Assembly: GCA_026261815.1 (NCBI GenBank)
Contig: JAMPIT010000269.1
Location: forward strand, 496,001 to 560,000
Length of the DNA: 64,000 bases
Direction of reading: 5' to 3'
Source of the DNA: Monarcha castaneiventris obscurior
Taxonomy: Eukaryota; Chordata; Aves; Passeriformes; Monarchidae
Positions 23,101 to 41,658 of this stretch are shown here, one piece after another. Made by a program: the position numbers and the translations under genes. The notes under the pieces were generated by a model. It did not search any database and had not been told where the DNA came from. It saw nothing but the letters and a program-made list of their open reading frames with translations. Numbering within the stretch: the stretch's first letter is position 1; every line of letters starts with the position of its first letter.

Positions 23101-24478
23101 CGCCGCCCCCCATCCCGCTGCCAGGGGCGCGTCCGCAGGACCGGAATTTTGGGACCAAAAACCTGACGGTGGAAGCAGCCGACTCCATCAGCGTCCTGGC
23201 GCACGCAGCGCCGGCAGCGCGGGGTACGGGGGGAGCCCGGGGGTGCCCCCATGCCCATCCCGGGGGTGCCCCCCATCCCCATCCGGGGGTGCCCCCCATC
23301 CCCATCCCGGGGGTGCCCCACATCCCCATCCCGGGGTGCCCCACATCCCCACCCGGGGGTGCCCCCATCCCGGGGTGTCCCCATCCCCATCCGGGGGTGC
23401 CCCACATCCCCATCCCCATCCGGCAGTGCCCCCATCCCCATCCCGGGGTGCCCCACATCCCCATCCAGGGGTGCCCACATCCCCATCCGGGGGTGCCCCC
23501 CATCCCCATCCCGGGGGTGCCCCACATCCCCACCCGGGGGTGCCCCCCATCCCCATCCCGGGGGTGCCCCACATCCCCACCCGGGGGTGTCCCCCATCCC
23601 CATCCCCATCCGGGGGCGCCCCAATCCCCACCCGGGAGTGCCCCCATCCCCATCCCCATCCCGGGGTGCCCCACATCCCCATGCGGGGGTGCCCCCCATC
23701 CCCACCCGCTTCCCAAACCCGCTGTGCCCCCTCTGTGCCCGCAGAGCCGCTGCTTCTGCCAGGGGACGTGGACGAGCTGGACCCGCCGCTGCGGGAGCGC
23801 CTCGGGGCCAGCGCTGGCCACCCCGGGGCCCTGTGGCACATTTTCCGTGCCGAGGACGCCGGGAGGATCCGGGAATTCCTGCGCAAGGTGGGTGCCACCA
23901 CCCCCGGCCCCGCTGCGGCCGCCGGCTCCCCCTCACCCCTGGCACCCCCGCAGGCATCCGAGGAGCCGGGGCAGGACGGGACGGGCACGGAGGAGCCCCC
24001 GGGGCGCTACCTGGACCCCGGGCTGCGGCGGAGGCTGCGGGAGGAGTGCGGGGTGAGCGGCTGGAGCCTCCTGCAGCTCCCCGGGGACGCCGTGCTGCTC
24101 CCCGCCGGGGCTCCCCACCAGGTAGGAGGCTCCGAACCGGCTCCCCCCAGAGGGGCTGTGCCAACGTTCCTCCCCTTGGGGGAAACTGAGGCACGGCCCA
24201 GCTTTGATGCCACCCGTGCCCGGGCAGGTGCGGAGCCTCGGCGGCACCATCAGCGTGGAGCAGCAATTCCTGTCCCCGGAAAGCGCCGTTCGCCTCCGGG
24301 ACCTCGGCACCGGGAGCCCGCGTCTGCTCCGTGCCCAGGTGGGTGCCCTGGGGGTAATTCGGGTGTGCCGGGGTTGGGGTGAGCGGTGCTGAGCCCCCTC
24401 TTTGTGCCCTGGCAGCTGGACGGGATGATCCTGGCCGCCTTGCGGGAGGCCCTGGGGGTCCTGCGGGGCTGCAAGTGA
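17016..24478 (+). CDS. HR: hairless: JmjC-type nuclear receptor corepressor, 18 coding exons
   Basis: Corepressor for VDR, TR and ROR that acts with HDACs in the nucleus. Exons: 17016-17819, 18431-19280, 20011-20188, 20654-20907, 20984-21133, 21221-21307, 21392-21510, 21637-21715, 21872-22038, 22152-22367, 22448-22625, 22731-22806, 22912-23042, 23125-23223, 23745-23887, 23954-24121, 24228-24338 and 24416-24478, giving about 1290 residues (human 1189). Landmarks are [15 protein letters not shown] (exon 2), a Cys-rich zinc finger from C710 ([19 protein letters not shown]), the LCDLL motif at 865-869, [24 protein letters not shown] and a JmjC core. The JmjC first iron ligand is Thr (TVE, 1111-1113); the distal His is kept (H1232). 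The start could instead be 17094 (MESSG, like the human MEST). Exon 9 has a CAGCAG acceptor (21869 or 21872). Confidence 0.96.
19455..19680. repeat. minisatellite in HR intron 2
   Basis: Four to five copies of a unit of about 55 bp containing GGGAATGCACCTTTGGGGCG and GCGTGGCACCCTCGGGTGG. Confidence 0.9.
19805..19985 (-). mobile_element. CR1 LINE 3' end in HR intron 2
   Basis: Shows the standard reverse-orientation CR1 tail: GAATGGTTTGGGTTGGAAGG, GACCTCAAAGCCCATC, TTCCAACCCC and CAGGGACACCTTCCACCA. It is a few hundred bases at most and non-coding. Confidence 0.92.
20270..20630. repeat. degenerate CACCCC/TTTGGGGCATC repeat, HR intron 3
   Basis: Loose 20-30 bp periodicity (CACCCCACTTTGGGGCATCC) fills most of the intron between HR exons 3 and 4. 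Confidence 0.75.
23225..23715. repeat. minisatellite in HR intron 14
   Basis: About 22 units of the form GGGGTGCCCCACATCCCCAT, 19-24 bp, occupying nearly the whole intron between the two halves of the JmjC domain. Confidence 0.96.
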
Positions 24479-24619
24479 GGCCACGGCCTCACGGGAGGAC
24501 GCCGGGAGCCTCGGACACCGTCGTGGAAACGGCCCGGGAGACGCGGGGAGCCGGGACCGGGCGCTTCTTGCTCGGGGCTTTGCTCTGAGAGTTCCCTGGG
24601 GGGTGCTCGGGGCAGGAGG

Positions 24620-24625
24620 AATAAA
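24620..24625 (+). terminator. poly(A) signal AATAAA, HR
   Basis: Canonical signal 142 bp after the HR stop codon, giving a short 3' UTR. Confidence 0.85.
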
Positions 24626-24654
24626 AATGTTCAGAGCGTGCCGGGGCTGCGGGC

Positions 24655-25560
24655 ACCACCAGCACCCAGCTCGGGGTCTGCCTTCATCATCCCTGCATCC
24701 CATCGGGGTCATGGGTGCTCCTTTGGGACCCCCAGCACCCAGCTCGGGGTCTTCCTTCATCATCCCTGCATCCCATAGGAATCAGGGGTGCTCCTCTGGC
24801 ACCCCCAGCACCCAGCTCGGGGTCTGCCTTCATCATCCCTGCATCCCATGGGAATCAGAGGTGCTCCATTGGGACCCCCAGCACCCAGCTCCGGGTCTTC
24901 CTTCATCATCCCTGCATCCCATCGGGGTCATGGGTGCTCCTCTGGCACTCCCAGCACCCAGCTCGGGTTCTCCCTTCATCCCATCGGGGTCCAGGGTGGT
25001 CTCCCTTCATCCCAGAGAGGTCCGGGGTGGTCTCCCTTCATCATCCCTGCATCCCATGGGGATCAGGGGTGCTCCAGTGGCACCACCAGCACCCAGCTCG
25101 GGGTCTCCCTTCATCCTCCTCCATCCCATCGGGGTCGGGGGTGATCCATTGGGACCCCCAGCGCCCAGCTCGGGGTCTCCCTCCATTCCATCGGGGTCCA
25201 GGGTGGTCTCCCTTCATCCTCCCCGCATCCCACAGGGATCAGGGGTGATCCAGGGGGAACTCCAGCGCCCAGCTCGGGGTCTCCCTCCATCCCAGAGAGG
25301 TCCAGGATGGTGTCCCTTCATCCCAGGGAGGTCCAGGGTGGTCTCCCTTCATCGCTATCCATCCCATGGGGGTCGGGGGTGATCCATTGGCACCCCAAGC
25401 ACCCAGCTCGGGGTCTCCCTTCATCCTTCTCCATCCCACGGGGATCAGAGGTGCTCCTCTGGCATCACCCAGCTCGGGGTCTCCCTTTATCCCAGAGAGG
25501 TCCAGGGTGGTCTCCCTCCATTCCCCCTCCATCCCACGGGGATCAGGGATGCTCCGGTGT
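24655..25560. repeat. minisatellite downstream of HR
   Basis: Repeats of about 66 bp and shorter variants built on CACCCAGCTCGGGGTCTCCC, TTCATCATCCCTGCATCCCA and GGGGATCAGGGGTGCTCC. No gene. Confidence 0.92.
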
Positions 25561-25959
25561 CCCGGGATGGGGTGAGGTGGCACAGCCGGGGGTGGCACAG
25601 CCATGGCACGGCGCCGTCCGGCCCCGGGCACTGGCACAGGGCACCGCTGCGATGAGTTTGCCCGGGCTCAGCCTCACACAGAGCTGGGCACAGCTGGATG
25701 GCGCTGCCCAGAGGTTGAGGGGGCTGCTCCACCTTGGCTGATGCGGGAAAACGACTGAAACAGCACGCGGCAATTAATTAGCACGGGGCAATTAATTAAA
25801 ACGGGGTAATTAATTAACACCGGGCAACGGGCGCTGTGCAAAGGGCGCTGTGCAATGGGCGCCGTGCCGCGAACAAGAAGCGACGGGCACCACGCGCTGC
25901 CCACCGCGCGGCGACCCCCGCGGAACCAACCCCGACTAATTACCCCCGCCTAATTAACT

Positions 25960-26110
25960 GCGCCACGCGCCCGCGCGGCCCCTTTAAGCCCAGCTCCCGC
26001 CCAAGATGAGTGGCAGCGGGATCACCCAATGAGCAGCGAGTTGCGGCGGGGGAGTGACCAATGGGGGACGGGCGGGGGGGCGGGGCCGGCTCGGCGGAGC
26101 CCCCGGCGCG
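25960..26110 (+). promoter_or_regulatory. CpG-rich CCAAT/GC-box promoter, probable NUDT18 5' exon
   Basis: CCAAT boxes at 26026-26030 and 26058-26062, and a GGGGCGGGGCC box near 26078-26090, within a CpG-dense stretch. GCGCG/GTGAGTG at 26110/26111 is a strong donor, so a non-coding first exon probably ends at 26110. The next gene in this orientation is NUDT18; a matching acceptor (CCCCAG at 28921-28926) lies 22 bp before its start codon. ATTAATTA-rich triplicated units sit just upstream (25770-25820). Confidence 0.6.
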
Positions 26111-26209
26111 GTGAGTGCGGTGCGCATGCGCGGGGCGGGGGGAGGCGGCGGGGTCCCGGAGCCCCCCGGAGACCCCCGGAGCCCCCCGGAGCCCTGCCCG
26201 CTCCTGCCG

Positions 26210-27340
26210 CAGCCCCCCGACCCTTATTGCAGCCCCCCGAGCCTTGCTGCAGCCCCCCGAGCCTTCCTGCAGCCCCCCGAGCCTTGCTGCAGCCCCCCGA
26301 GCTTCGCTGCAGCCCCCCGAGCCTTATTGCAGCCCCCCGAGCTTTACTGCAGCCCCCCGAGCCTTGCTGCAGCCCCCCGAGCTTCGCTGCAGCCCCCCGA
26401 CCCTTATTGCATCCTTCTGACGCTTATCGCAGCCCCCCCGTCCTTATCGCAGCCCCCCCGTCCTTATCACACCCCCCTGACCCTTATCACAGCCCCCTGA
26501 CCCTTATCGCAGCCCCCTGACCCTTATCGCACCCCCCGACCCTTATCACACCCCCCCTGACCCTTATCGCAGCCCCCCCGTCCTTATCGCACCCCCCCGA
26601 GCCTCACCGCATCCTCCCGATGCTCGCTGCAGCCCCCTGACCCTCCCTGCAGCCCCCCCATCCTTAGAGCAGCCCCCCGACCCTTTCTGCATCCCTCCCA
26701 CCCTTAGTGGAGCCCCCTGACCCTCACTGCAGCCCCCCGACCCTTATTGAAGCCCCCGAGCCTTGCTGCAGACCCCCGACCCTTATTGCATCCCTCCCAC
26801 CCTTATTGCATCCCTCCCACCCTCACTGCAGACCCCCTACCCTTTATTGCAGCCCCCCGAGCCTTATTGCAGCCCCCCGACCCCCACTGCATCCCTCCCA
26901 CCCTCACTGCAGCCCCCCGACCCTTATTGCAGCCCCCCGAGGCTTAGCGCGGCCCCCCGAGCTTTTCTGCAGCCCCCCGACCCTTATTGCAGCCCCCCGA
27001 CCCTTATTGCAGCCCCCCGACCCTTATTGCATCCCTCCCACCCTCACTGCAGCCCCCCGACCCTTATTGCAGCCCCCCGAGGCTTAGCGCGGCCCCCCGA
27101 GCTTTTCTGCAGCCCCCCGACCCTTATTGCAGCCCCCTGACCCTTATTGCAGCCCCCCGACCCTTATTGCATCCCTGCCACCCTCACTGCAGCCCCCCGA
27201 CCCTTTTTGCAGCCCCCCGACCCCCACTGCATCCCTGCCACCCTCACTGCAGCCCCCCGACCCTTTTTGCAGCCCCCCCAGCCTTGCTGCAGCCCCTCCA
27301 AGACCATCCCCCCACTGTAGCCCCCCCAAACCTTTACTGC
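26210..27340. repeat. 20-bp minisatellite between the NUDT18 promoter and coding exon
   Basis: About 55 units of GCAGCCCCCCGACCCTTATT with variants such as GCATCCCTCCCACCCTCACT. It lies inside the inferred first intron of NUDT18. Confidence 0.96.
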
Positions 27341-27714
27341 AGCCCCCCCCGACCCCCTCCCCCCGGGAGCGCCCTGTAGCCCCCCCAAACCCTTCCCTTC
27401 CTGCAGCCCCCCAACCCTTCATCGCAGCCCCCCCGAACCCTCCCCCTGGATCACCCCATAGCCCCCCCAAACCCTCCCCCGTAGCCCCCCCCAAGCTCTT
27501 CCCTTACTGCAGCCCCCAAACCCTCCCCTGTAGCCCCCCCCCAGCCCCCTCCCCACCCCCCATTGCAGCCCCCCCCCGCCCCCCGCTGCCCCCCCAGGCC
27601 GGGAGCAGCCCCTCCCCCCCCAGCGCCCTGCTGTCCCCCACGCCCTGGGACCCCCAGTCCCCCCCCAGCTCCGGCTCCAGCCCCCCCGGCACCCCCCAGC
27701 CCAGCGAGCTCTTC

Positions 27715-28385
27715 TACCCCAGCCCGGGCATCCCCCAGTCCAGCAGGCCCTACCCTCCCAGTGCCCCCCAGTCCGACCAGTCCTTCCCCACCAGTATCTT
27801 CCAGTCCAGCCAGCCCCTCCCGCCCAGTGCCCCCCAGTCCGGGCACCCCTTTTCCTGCTACCTCTTCCAGTCCGGGCAGCCTTTCCCTCCCAGTAACCAC
27901 CAGTCCAGCTACCCCTTTCCTCCCAGTATCCTCCAGTCTGGCCAGCCTTTTTCTCCCAGTATCTTCCAGTCCGGCCAACCTTTTTCCCCCAGTAACCACC
28001 AGTCCAGTTACCCCTTTCCCCCCAGTATCCTCCAGTCTGGCCAAGCTTTTCCCCCCAGTATCTTCCAGTCCGGCCAGCCTTTCCCTCCCAGTAACCACCA
28101 GTCCGGCCAGCCTTTCCCTCCCAGTAACCACCAGTCCGGCCAGCCTTTCCCTCCCAGTAACCACCAGTCCAGCTACCCCTTTCCTCCCAGTATCTTCCAG
28201 TCTGGCCAACCTTTCCCTCCCAGTATCCTCCAGTCTGGCCAACCTTTTCCCCCCAGTATCTTCCAGTCTGGCCAACCTTTCCCTCCCAGTATCCTCCAGT
28301 CCGGGCAGCCTTTTTCCCCCAGTATCTTCCAGTCCAGCCAGCCTTTCACGTCCTTCAGCTTCCCGTGCATCCTGCAGTCCAGCCA
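27715..28385. repeat. 33-bp minisatellite upstream of NUDT18 coding exon 1
   Basis: About 20 units built on CCCAGTATCTTCCAGTCCGG followed by CCAGCCTTTCCCT. The multiple-of-three length keeps a frame of several hundred codons open (QSGQPFPPS repeats). A related array occurs in NUDT18 intron 1. Confidence 0.95.
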
Positions 28386-28948
28386 ACCCTTCTCCTACCG
28401 CAGCCCCCCCCGGCTGCCCAAATCGTGCCAGCTCTTCCCGGGCAGCCCCCTGGGCCCCCCCCAGTCCAGCCAACCCTTCCCGTCCTGTGCCCCCCCATGC
28501 CTGCCCCAATCCAGCCAGCCCCTGTCCTACCGCAGCCCCCCCCGCCTGCCCAAATTTAGCGACCCCTTCCCCTCCTACCCCCCCCCGGGGGTCCCCCAAT
28601 CCAGCAGACCCTTCCCCTTCTGCCCCCCGCCCTGCATCGCCAAAGCCACCGAGCTCTTCCCTTGCTACGTCCCCCCCCAGCCCAGCAGACCCCTCCCCAT
28701 TTACACCCCCCTGCACATCCCCCAGTCCAGCAGACCCTTCCCCTCCTCCAGCGCCCCTCAGGCCCCCTCCCCGTGCCCCCCACAATCGCCGGATCCCCTC
28801 CCTCACCACCCCCTGCAGCCCCCCCGGCGCCGCGGCTCTTTGTCCCCTCGCCTGCACGTTTGGGGGGTCCCTTCCCCACCCCAAAACCCCGCCACGCCCT
28901 GAGGGGACCCCGCTGGCCGTCCCCAGCCGCCGCGGGACCCCCGTGCCC

Positions 28949-31342
28949 ATGGGGGAGGCGCCGGGGCCGGGGCCGGGGCCGGAGCTGGAGGCGGTGCTGG
29001 ATGGAGGCGCTTGGGAAGTGGGGGCGATTTTGGAGGGGCCCCCCGAGCCCCCCGGGCCCGTCCGCCTGGGCAGGAACGTTTGCTACGTGGTGCTGGCCGT
29101 GCTCTTCAACCAGGAGGTGAGGCAGCCCCCCAGGCCCAGTGCCCCCCCAGTACCCCCAGTGCCCCCCCAGTACCCCCCAGTACTCCCCAGTTCAGCCAGG
29201 CCATTCCCCCCAGTATCCTCGAGTTCAACCACCCCTTTCTCCCCAGTATTTTCCAGTCTAGTTACCCCTTTCCTCCCAGTACCCCCCAGTCCAGCGACGC
29301 CTTTTCCTCCCAGTGTCCCCCAGTCCAGCCAGACTTTTCCTCCCAGTACGCCCCAGTCCAGCGAGCCCTTTCCATCCAGTACCCCCCAGTCCAGCGAGCC
29401 CTTTCCTCCCAGTACCCCCCAGTCCAACCACCCCTTTCCCCCCCAGTGTCCCCCAGTCCAACCACCCCTTTCCCCCCAGTACCCCCCAGTCCAGCCACCC
29501 CTTTCCTCCCAGTACCACCCAGTCCAGCCACCCCTTTCCCCCCAGTACCCCCCAGTCCAGCGGCCCTTTCCCCCAGTACCCCGTCCAGAGCCCTTTCCCC
29601 CCGTACCCCCAGTCCACCACCCCTTTCCCCCGTTCCCCAGTCCAGCCACTTCCCCCAGTATCCCCCAGTCCAGCGCGCCCTTTCCCCCCAGTACCCCCCA
29701 GTCCAGCGAGCCCTTTCTCCCCATTATTTTCCAGTAGTTACCCCTTTCCCCCCAGTACCCCCCAGTCCAGCGAGCCCTTTCCCCCCAGTACCCCCCAGTG
29801 CCGCCCCGCAGGACGCGGTGCTGCTGGTGCAGGAGGCCAAGCCCGAGTGCCGGGGCCGCTGGTACCTGCCCGCGGGCCGGATGGAGCCCGGCGAGGGCAT
29901 CGTGGCCGCGCTGCAGCGGGAGGTGAAGGAGGAGTCGGGGCTGGAGTGCGAGCCCCTGACGCTGCTGGCGCTGGAGGAGCGGGGCCCGGCTTGGATCCGC
30001 TTCGCCTTCCTGGCACGGGCCACAGGTTTGGTGCCCTTTGGTGCTCCGAGAGGCACGGGGCGGGGGCTTGGTGGGGGCATTGGTTGGTTTGGGGGGAAAA
30101 AACTCCAAGGCTGTCCTGTGCCCGATGCCCCCGAGCTCTGAGTGCCACCCCCAGGGGCGGGGATGCCGCCACCACCCCCCTGGGCAGCCCCATTCCAATT
30201 CCCGTGATGGGAAGTGGCATCCCCAGGATGGATTTTCCTGTCCCCTGCCAGCCCCGTGGTGGGTATCAGTGTCCCCTGCCAGTCCCAGGATGGATTTTCC
30301 TGTCCCCTACCAACCCCAGGATGGATTTTCCTGTCCCCTGCCAACCCCAGGATGGGTTTTCCTGTCCCCTGCCAACCCCAGGATGGATTTTCCTGTCCCC
30401 ACCAACCCCAGGATGGATTTTCCTGTCCCCTACCAATCCCAGGATGGATTTTCCTGTCCCCTACCAATCCCAGGATGGGTTTTCCTGTCCCCTGCCAATC
30501 CCAGGATGGGTTTTCCTGTCCCCTACCAATCCCAGGATGGGTTTTCCTGTCCCCTGCCAATCCCAGGATGGATTTTGTGCCAGGGCACCGCTGTCCCCTC
30601 TCACCACCCTCCCCAAACCCCACACTGGGCTATCACTGCCCCCTCTCAACTTCACCCTCGGGGGTCTCAACGCCCCCACCCCGCCCCACACCCGGGCCCT
30701 TTCCCGGGTTCCTGCTGTGCCCCCCATGCCAGGCCACCCCTGTGCCCCACAGGTGGGACCCTGAAGACCCTCGAGGAGGCCGACGCCGAGTCCCTCCAAG
30801 CCACCTGGTGGCCCGGGGACCCCCGGGCGCTGCCGCTGCGCTCGCTGGACATCCTGCCCGTGCTGGACCTGGCCGCCCGCTACCGCCGGAGCCCCCCGCA
30901 CCCCCCGACGCTGCCGCGGGAGCTGCCCTGCCCCTCGCTCTGCCTGCGGCTCCTGCTGCCCTTCGCCAACGCCGCCGGCCACCTGTGGGTGCTGCTGGCC
31001 ACCGCTGGCACCCCACACCTGCCCGTGGTGGCCTGGGGCACGTCCCCATCCGAGCTGCGAGCGGGGCTGCGCCCGCCCCTGCTGCGGCTGCTGCGGGACT
31101 GCCTGGCCTGGGAGGAGCAGCCCGAAGCTCTGGGGCTGCTGGGGCTGCAGCACCGAGCTGGGGGGCCCGGGGGGGCCGATGGCATCTGCTTCAACGTGGT
31201 GCTGAGCGTCCCCCCGGGGAGCCAGCGGGATGAGCCCCCCGAGCCCCGCGACCCCGCGCTGCGCTGGTGGCCGGTGCGGGAGGAGGAGCTGCGGGGCCGC
31301 ATCCTGCGGAGGCTCCGTGCCGCGGTGCCCGTGAGGAGTTAG
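28949..31342 (+). CDS. NUDT18: nudix hydrolase 18 (MTH3), 3 coding exons
   Basis: Nucleotide-pool sanitising hydrolase; the family acts on 8-oxo-dGDP and related oxidised diphosphates. Exons: 28949-29116, 29812-30025 and 30753-31342, giving 323 residues, the same length as human. The start is fixed by homology: after an acidic, poorly conserved N-terminus comes [11 protein letters not shown]. The nudix box is intact at residues 78-100: G78-x5-E84-x7-R92-E93-V-K-E96-E97-x-G99. [15 protein letters not shown] precedes it. The C-terminal exon has [18 protein letters not shown], then LPRELPC and DGICFNVV, all family hallmarks. The reading frame upstream of 28949 is open for 462 more codons, but that stretch is minisatellite. 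The gene converges on FHIP2B. Confidence 0.96.
29140..29805. repeat. minisatellite filling NUDT18 intron 1
   Basis: About 18 units of CCCAGTACCCCCCAGTCCAG followed by CGAGCCCTTTCCTC (33-36 bp). It is clearly related to the array at 27715-28385, so one array family flanks coding exon 1 on both sides. Confidence 0.95.
30040..30215 (-). mobile_element. CR1-like fragment in NUDT18 intron 2
   Basis: The reverse complement contains GGAATGGGGCTGCCCAGG, GGTGGTGGCGGCATCC and GGGGGTGGCACTCAGAGC, matching the CR1 segment that encodes the 3' end. It is nearly the same sequence as the copy at 34395-34590, in opposite orientation. Confidence 0.75.
30225..30575. repeat. 30-bp minisatellite in NUDT18 intron 2
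   Basis: About 11 units of GGATGGATTTTCCTGTCCCC plus TGCCAACCCCA. Confidence 0.95.
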
Positions 31343-31479
31343 GGCACAAAAAAAAAAAAAAAGCTGGATTTGGGAATGGGGGGAGGCTGAGCGCGACAGC
31401 AGCCCGGGGTCCTGGTGGTCGTGACCAAGGGGGGGAGCTCCGGGATGTGCTGCCCGTGGATTGGGGGGTGCTGCGGGGG

Positions 31480-31735
31480 TGGGTTGGGGTCTGGGGGTGC
31501 TGCTGAGAGCAGAAATGGAATAAATCTGGGGTCTGGGGGTGCTGCTGAGAGCAGAAATGGAATAAATCTGGGGTCTGGGGGTGCTGCTGAGAGCAGAAAT
31601 GGAATAAATCTGGGGTCTGGGGGTGCTGCTGAGAGCAGAAATGGAATAAATCTGGGGTCTGGGGGTGCTGCTGAGAGCAGAAATGGAATAAATCTGGGGT
31701 CTGGGGGTGCCGAGAGCAGAAATAGAATAAATCTG
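31480..31735 (+). terminator. 42-bp minisatellite carrying six AATAAA poly(A) signals
   Basis: Units of GGGGTCTGGGGGTGCTGCTG plus AGAGCAGAAATGGAATAAATCT. AATAAA starts at 31519, 31561, 31603, 31645, 31687 and 31726. The first is 177 bp after the NUDT18 stop. Each unit also supplies a G/T-rich downstream element (GGGGTCTGGGGGTG), so each could work as a complete poly(A) site. Confidence 0.85.
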
Positions 31736-31864
31736 GCTGCTGCTGCTGCTGCTTCCATGGTCCTGGCTGTGGCTGGGGGTGGGATATGGGGCGTGGGGGA
31801 AATGGGGAGTGGGGTTTTGGGGGGTGTTTGGGAAGGGGCACAGGAGGTGGAGCGGAGTCACAGC

Positions 31865-31870
31865 TTTATT
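31865..31870 (-). terminator. poly(A) signal (TTTATT on plus), FHIP2B
   Basis: The minus strand reads AATAAA 538 bp after the FHIP2B stop. It faces the NUDT18 poly(A) array about 130 bp away. A short CA-rich tract (31945-31995) lies in this 3' UTR. Confidence 0.75.
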
Positions 31871-32407
31871 AGAGCAGAGTCCCATCACCCTGGGGAGGGG
31901 CTGTGCGGGGTCTGGGGGGGGGGACAGTCCCCGCCACGCCACGCACACGTCACACACACACACACACACTCGTGTCACACGTGTCACGCGTGTTACACTC
32001 CCCCTGCCCCAGCCCCAGGGCAGGGGACAACCCAGTCCTTGCAGCTGAGGGTGGGGGCACTGCCCCCCAAACCCTATTATTGCCTAAAAATTCCCCGCTG
32101 GAGCCTTTAAGGGGGGGTTCGGGGCAGCTCCGGCAGCGCCGGGGGGGAGCAGGGACCCACCACCCAGGAGGAGCCGCGGCACCCACGGCCCCCCGCACCC
32201 AGCGCGGGCTCGGGGCGTCACCTCGGGGCTGGCCAAGGTGGCAACGAAGGGCTCGGAGCCTCCTCGTCCTCCTTGCGAGGTCCTTGCCGCGGTGCCACGG
32301 CCATTCCTGGCTACCGCAGGGCCACCGGGGGCTAGCGGAACGCGGGCTGGGCTATCCCCAGCGGCCACCGCAGCCCTGCTGAAGAGGGAGGGGGCTCAGG
32401 GAAAGGC

Positions 32408-40928
<8,521 letters not shown>

Positions 40929-41135
40929 GGCTGGGACCCCCGGGACCGGCACCGACCCCGATCCCGACCCCGATCCCGCCGCCGGTCCCGGTCCCGCCCC
41001 GCTCCGCCGTCACCGCCCCGCCCCGGGCCCTCCCCCGGCGGCTCCGCTGCGGCTCCCGGAGCCACGGGGCGGGATCGGGGCGGAGAACGGAGGGGTTGGG
41101 AAGGTGCCTCAGCCCTAAAATCGCTCCGGAGGGGA
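40929..41135 (-). promoter_or_regulatory. CpG-rich FHIP2B promoter region
   Basis: Dense CpG with repeated GATCCCGACCCC and CCCGCCCCGC directly upstream of the FHIP2B ATG. No TATA box is seen. Only about 520 bp separate it from the 3' end of the next gene. Confidence 0.5.
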
Positions 41136-41199
41136 GGTTCCGGGTGGGACCGACCCAGGGCACCGGGATGGGGGCGGATCTCACGGGGATCTCGCACCG

Positions 41200-41560
41200 G
41201 GATAGGGATGGACCCCACAAACTCCTTCATCGAGGTTGGGATTGACCCCACAAACTCCTTCACCGGGAGTGGGATTGACCCCACAAACTCCTTCACCAGG
41301 ATTGGGATTAACCCCACAGACTCCTTCATCGAGGCTGGGATTGACCCCACAAACTCCTTCACCGGGAGTGGGATTGACCCCACAAACTCCTTCATCAGGA
41401 TTGGCCCCACAAACTCCTTCATCGAGGCTGGGATTGACCACACAAACTCCTTCACCGGGAGTGGGATTGACCACACAAACTCCTTCACTGGGATTGGGAT
41501 TGACCCCACAAACTCCTTCACCGGGAGTGGGATTGACCCCACAAACTCCTTGCAGCAGGG
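41200..41560. repeat. 33-bp minisatellite between FHIP2B and the AFAP1-like gene
   Basis: About 11 units of CCCCACAAACTCCTTCACCG plus GGAGTGGGATTGA. Multiple of three. Confidence 0.96.
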
Positions 41561-41652
41561 CAGGGATGGAGCCTGCACTCACCAGGACAAGGATAAGGAC
41601 ACCCCCGCCCCTTTCCCTCAGCACAGCCCGAGTTTTACGACATTTTTTGGTT

Positions 41653-41658
41653 TTTAAT
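41653..41658 (-). terminator. poly(A) signal variant ATTAAA, AFAP1-like gene
   Basis: TTTAAT on the plus strand reads ATTAAA on the minus strand about 500 bp after the stop codon at 42157. No AATAAA was noticed nearer, so assignment is tentative. Confidence 0.45.

Noticed and set aside
25770..25820. ATTAATTA triplicate as homeobox enhancer
   Set aside because: It is a short tandem duplication of GGGCAATTAATTA; without conservation data nothing separates it from simple slippage.
27127..28902. 591-codon QSGQPFPPS repeat protein
   Set aside because: A 33-bp minisatellite read in frame, with no start context or conserved non-repeat part. It lies in the probable NUDT18 first intron.
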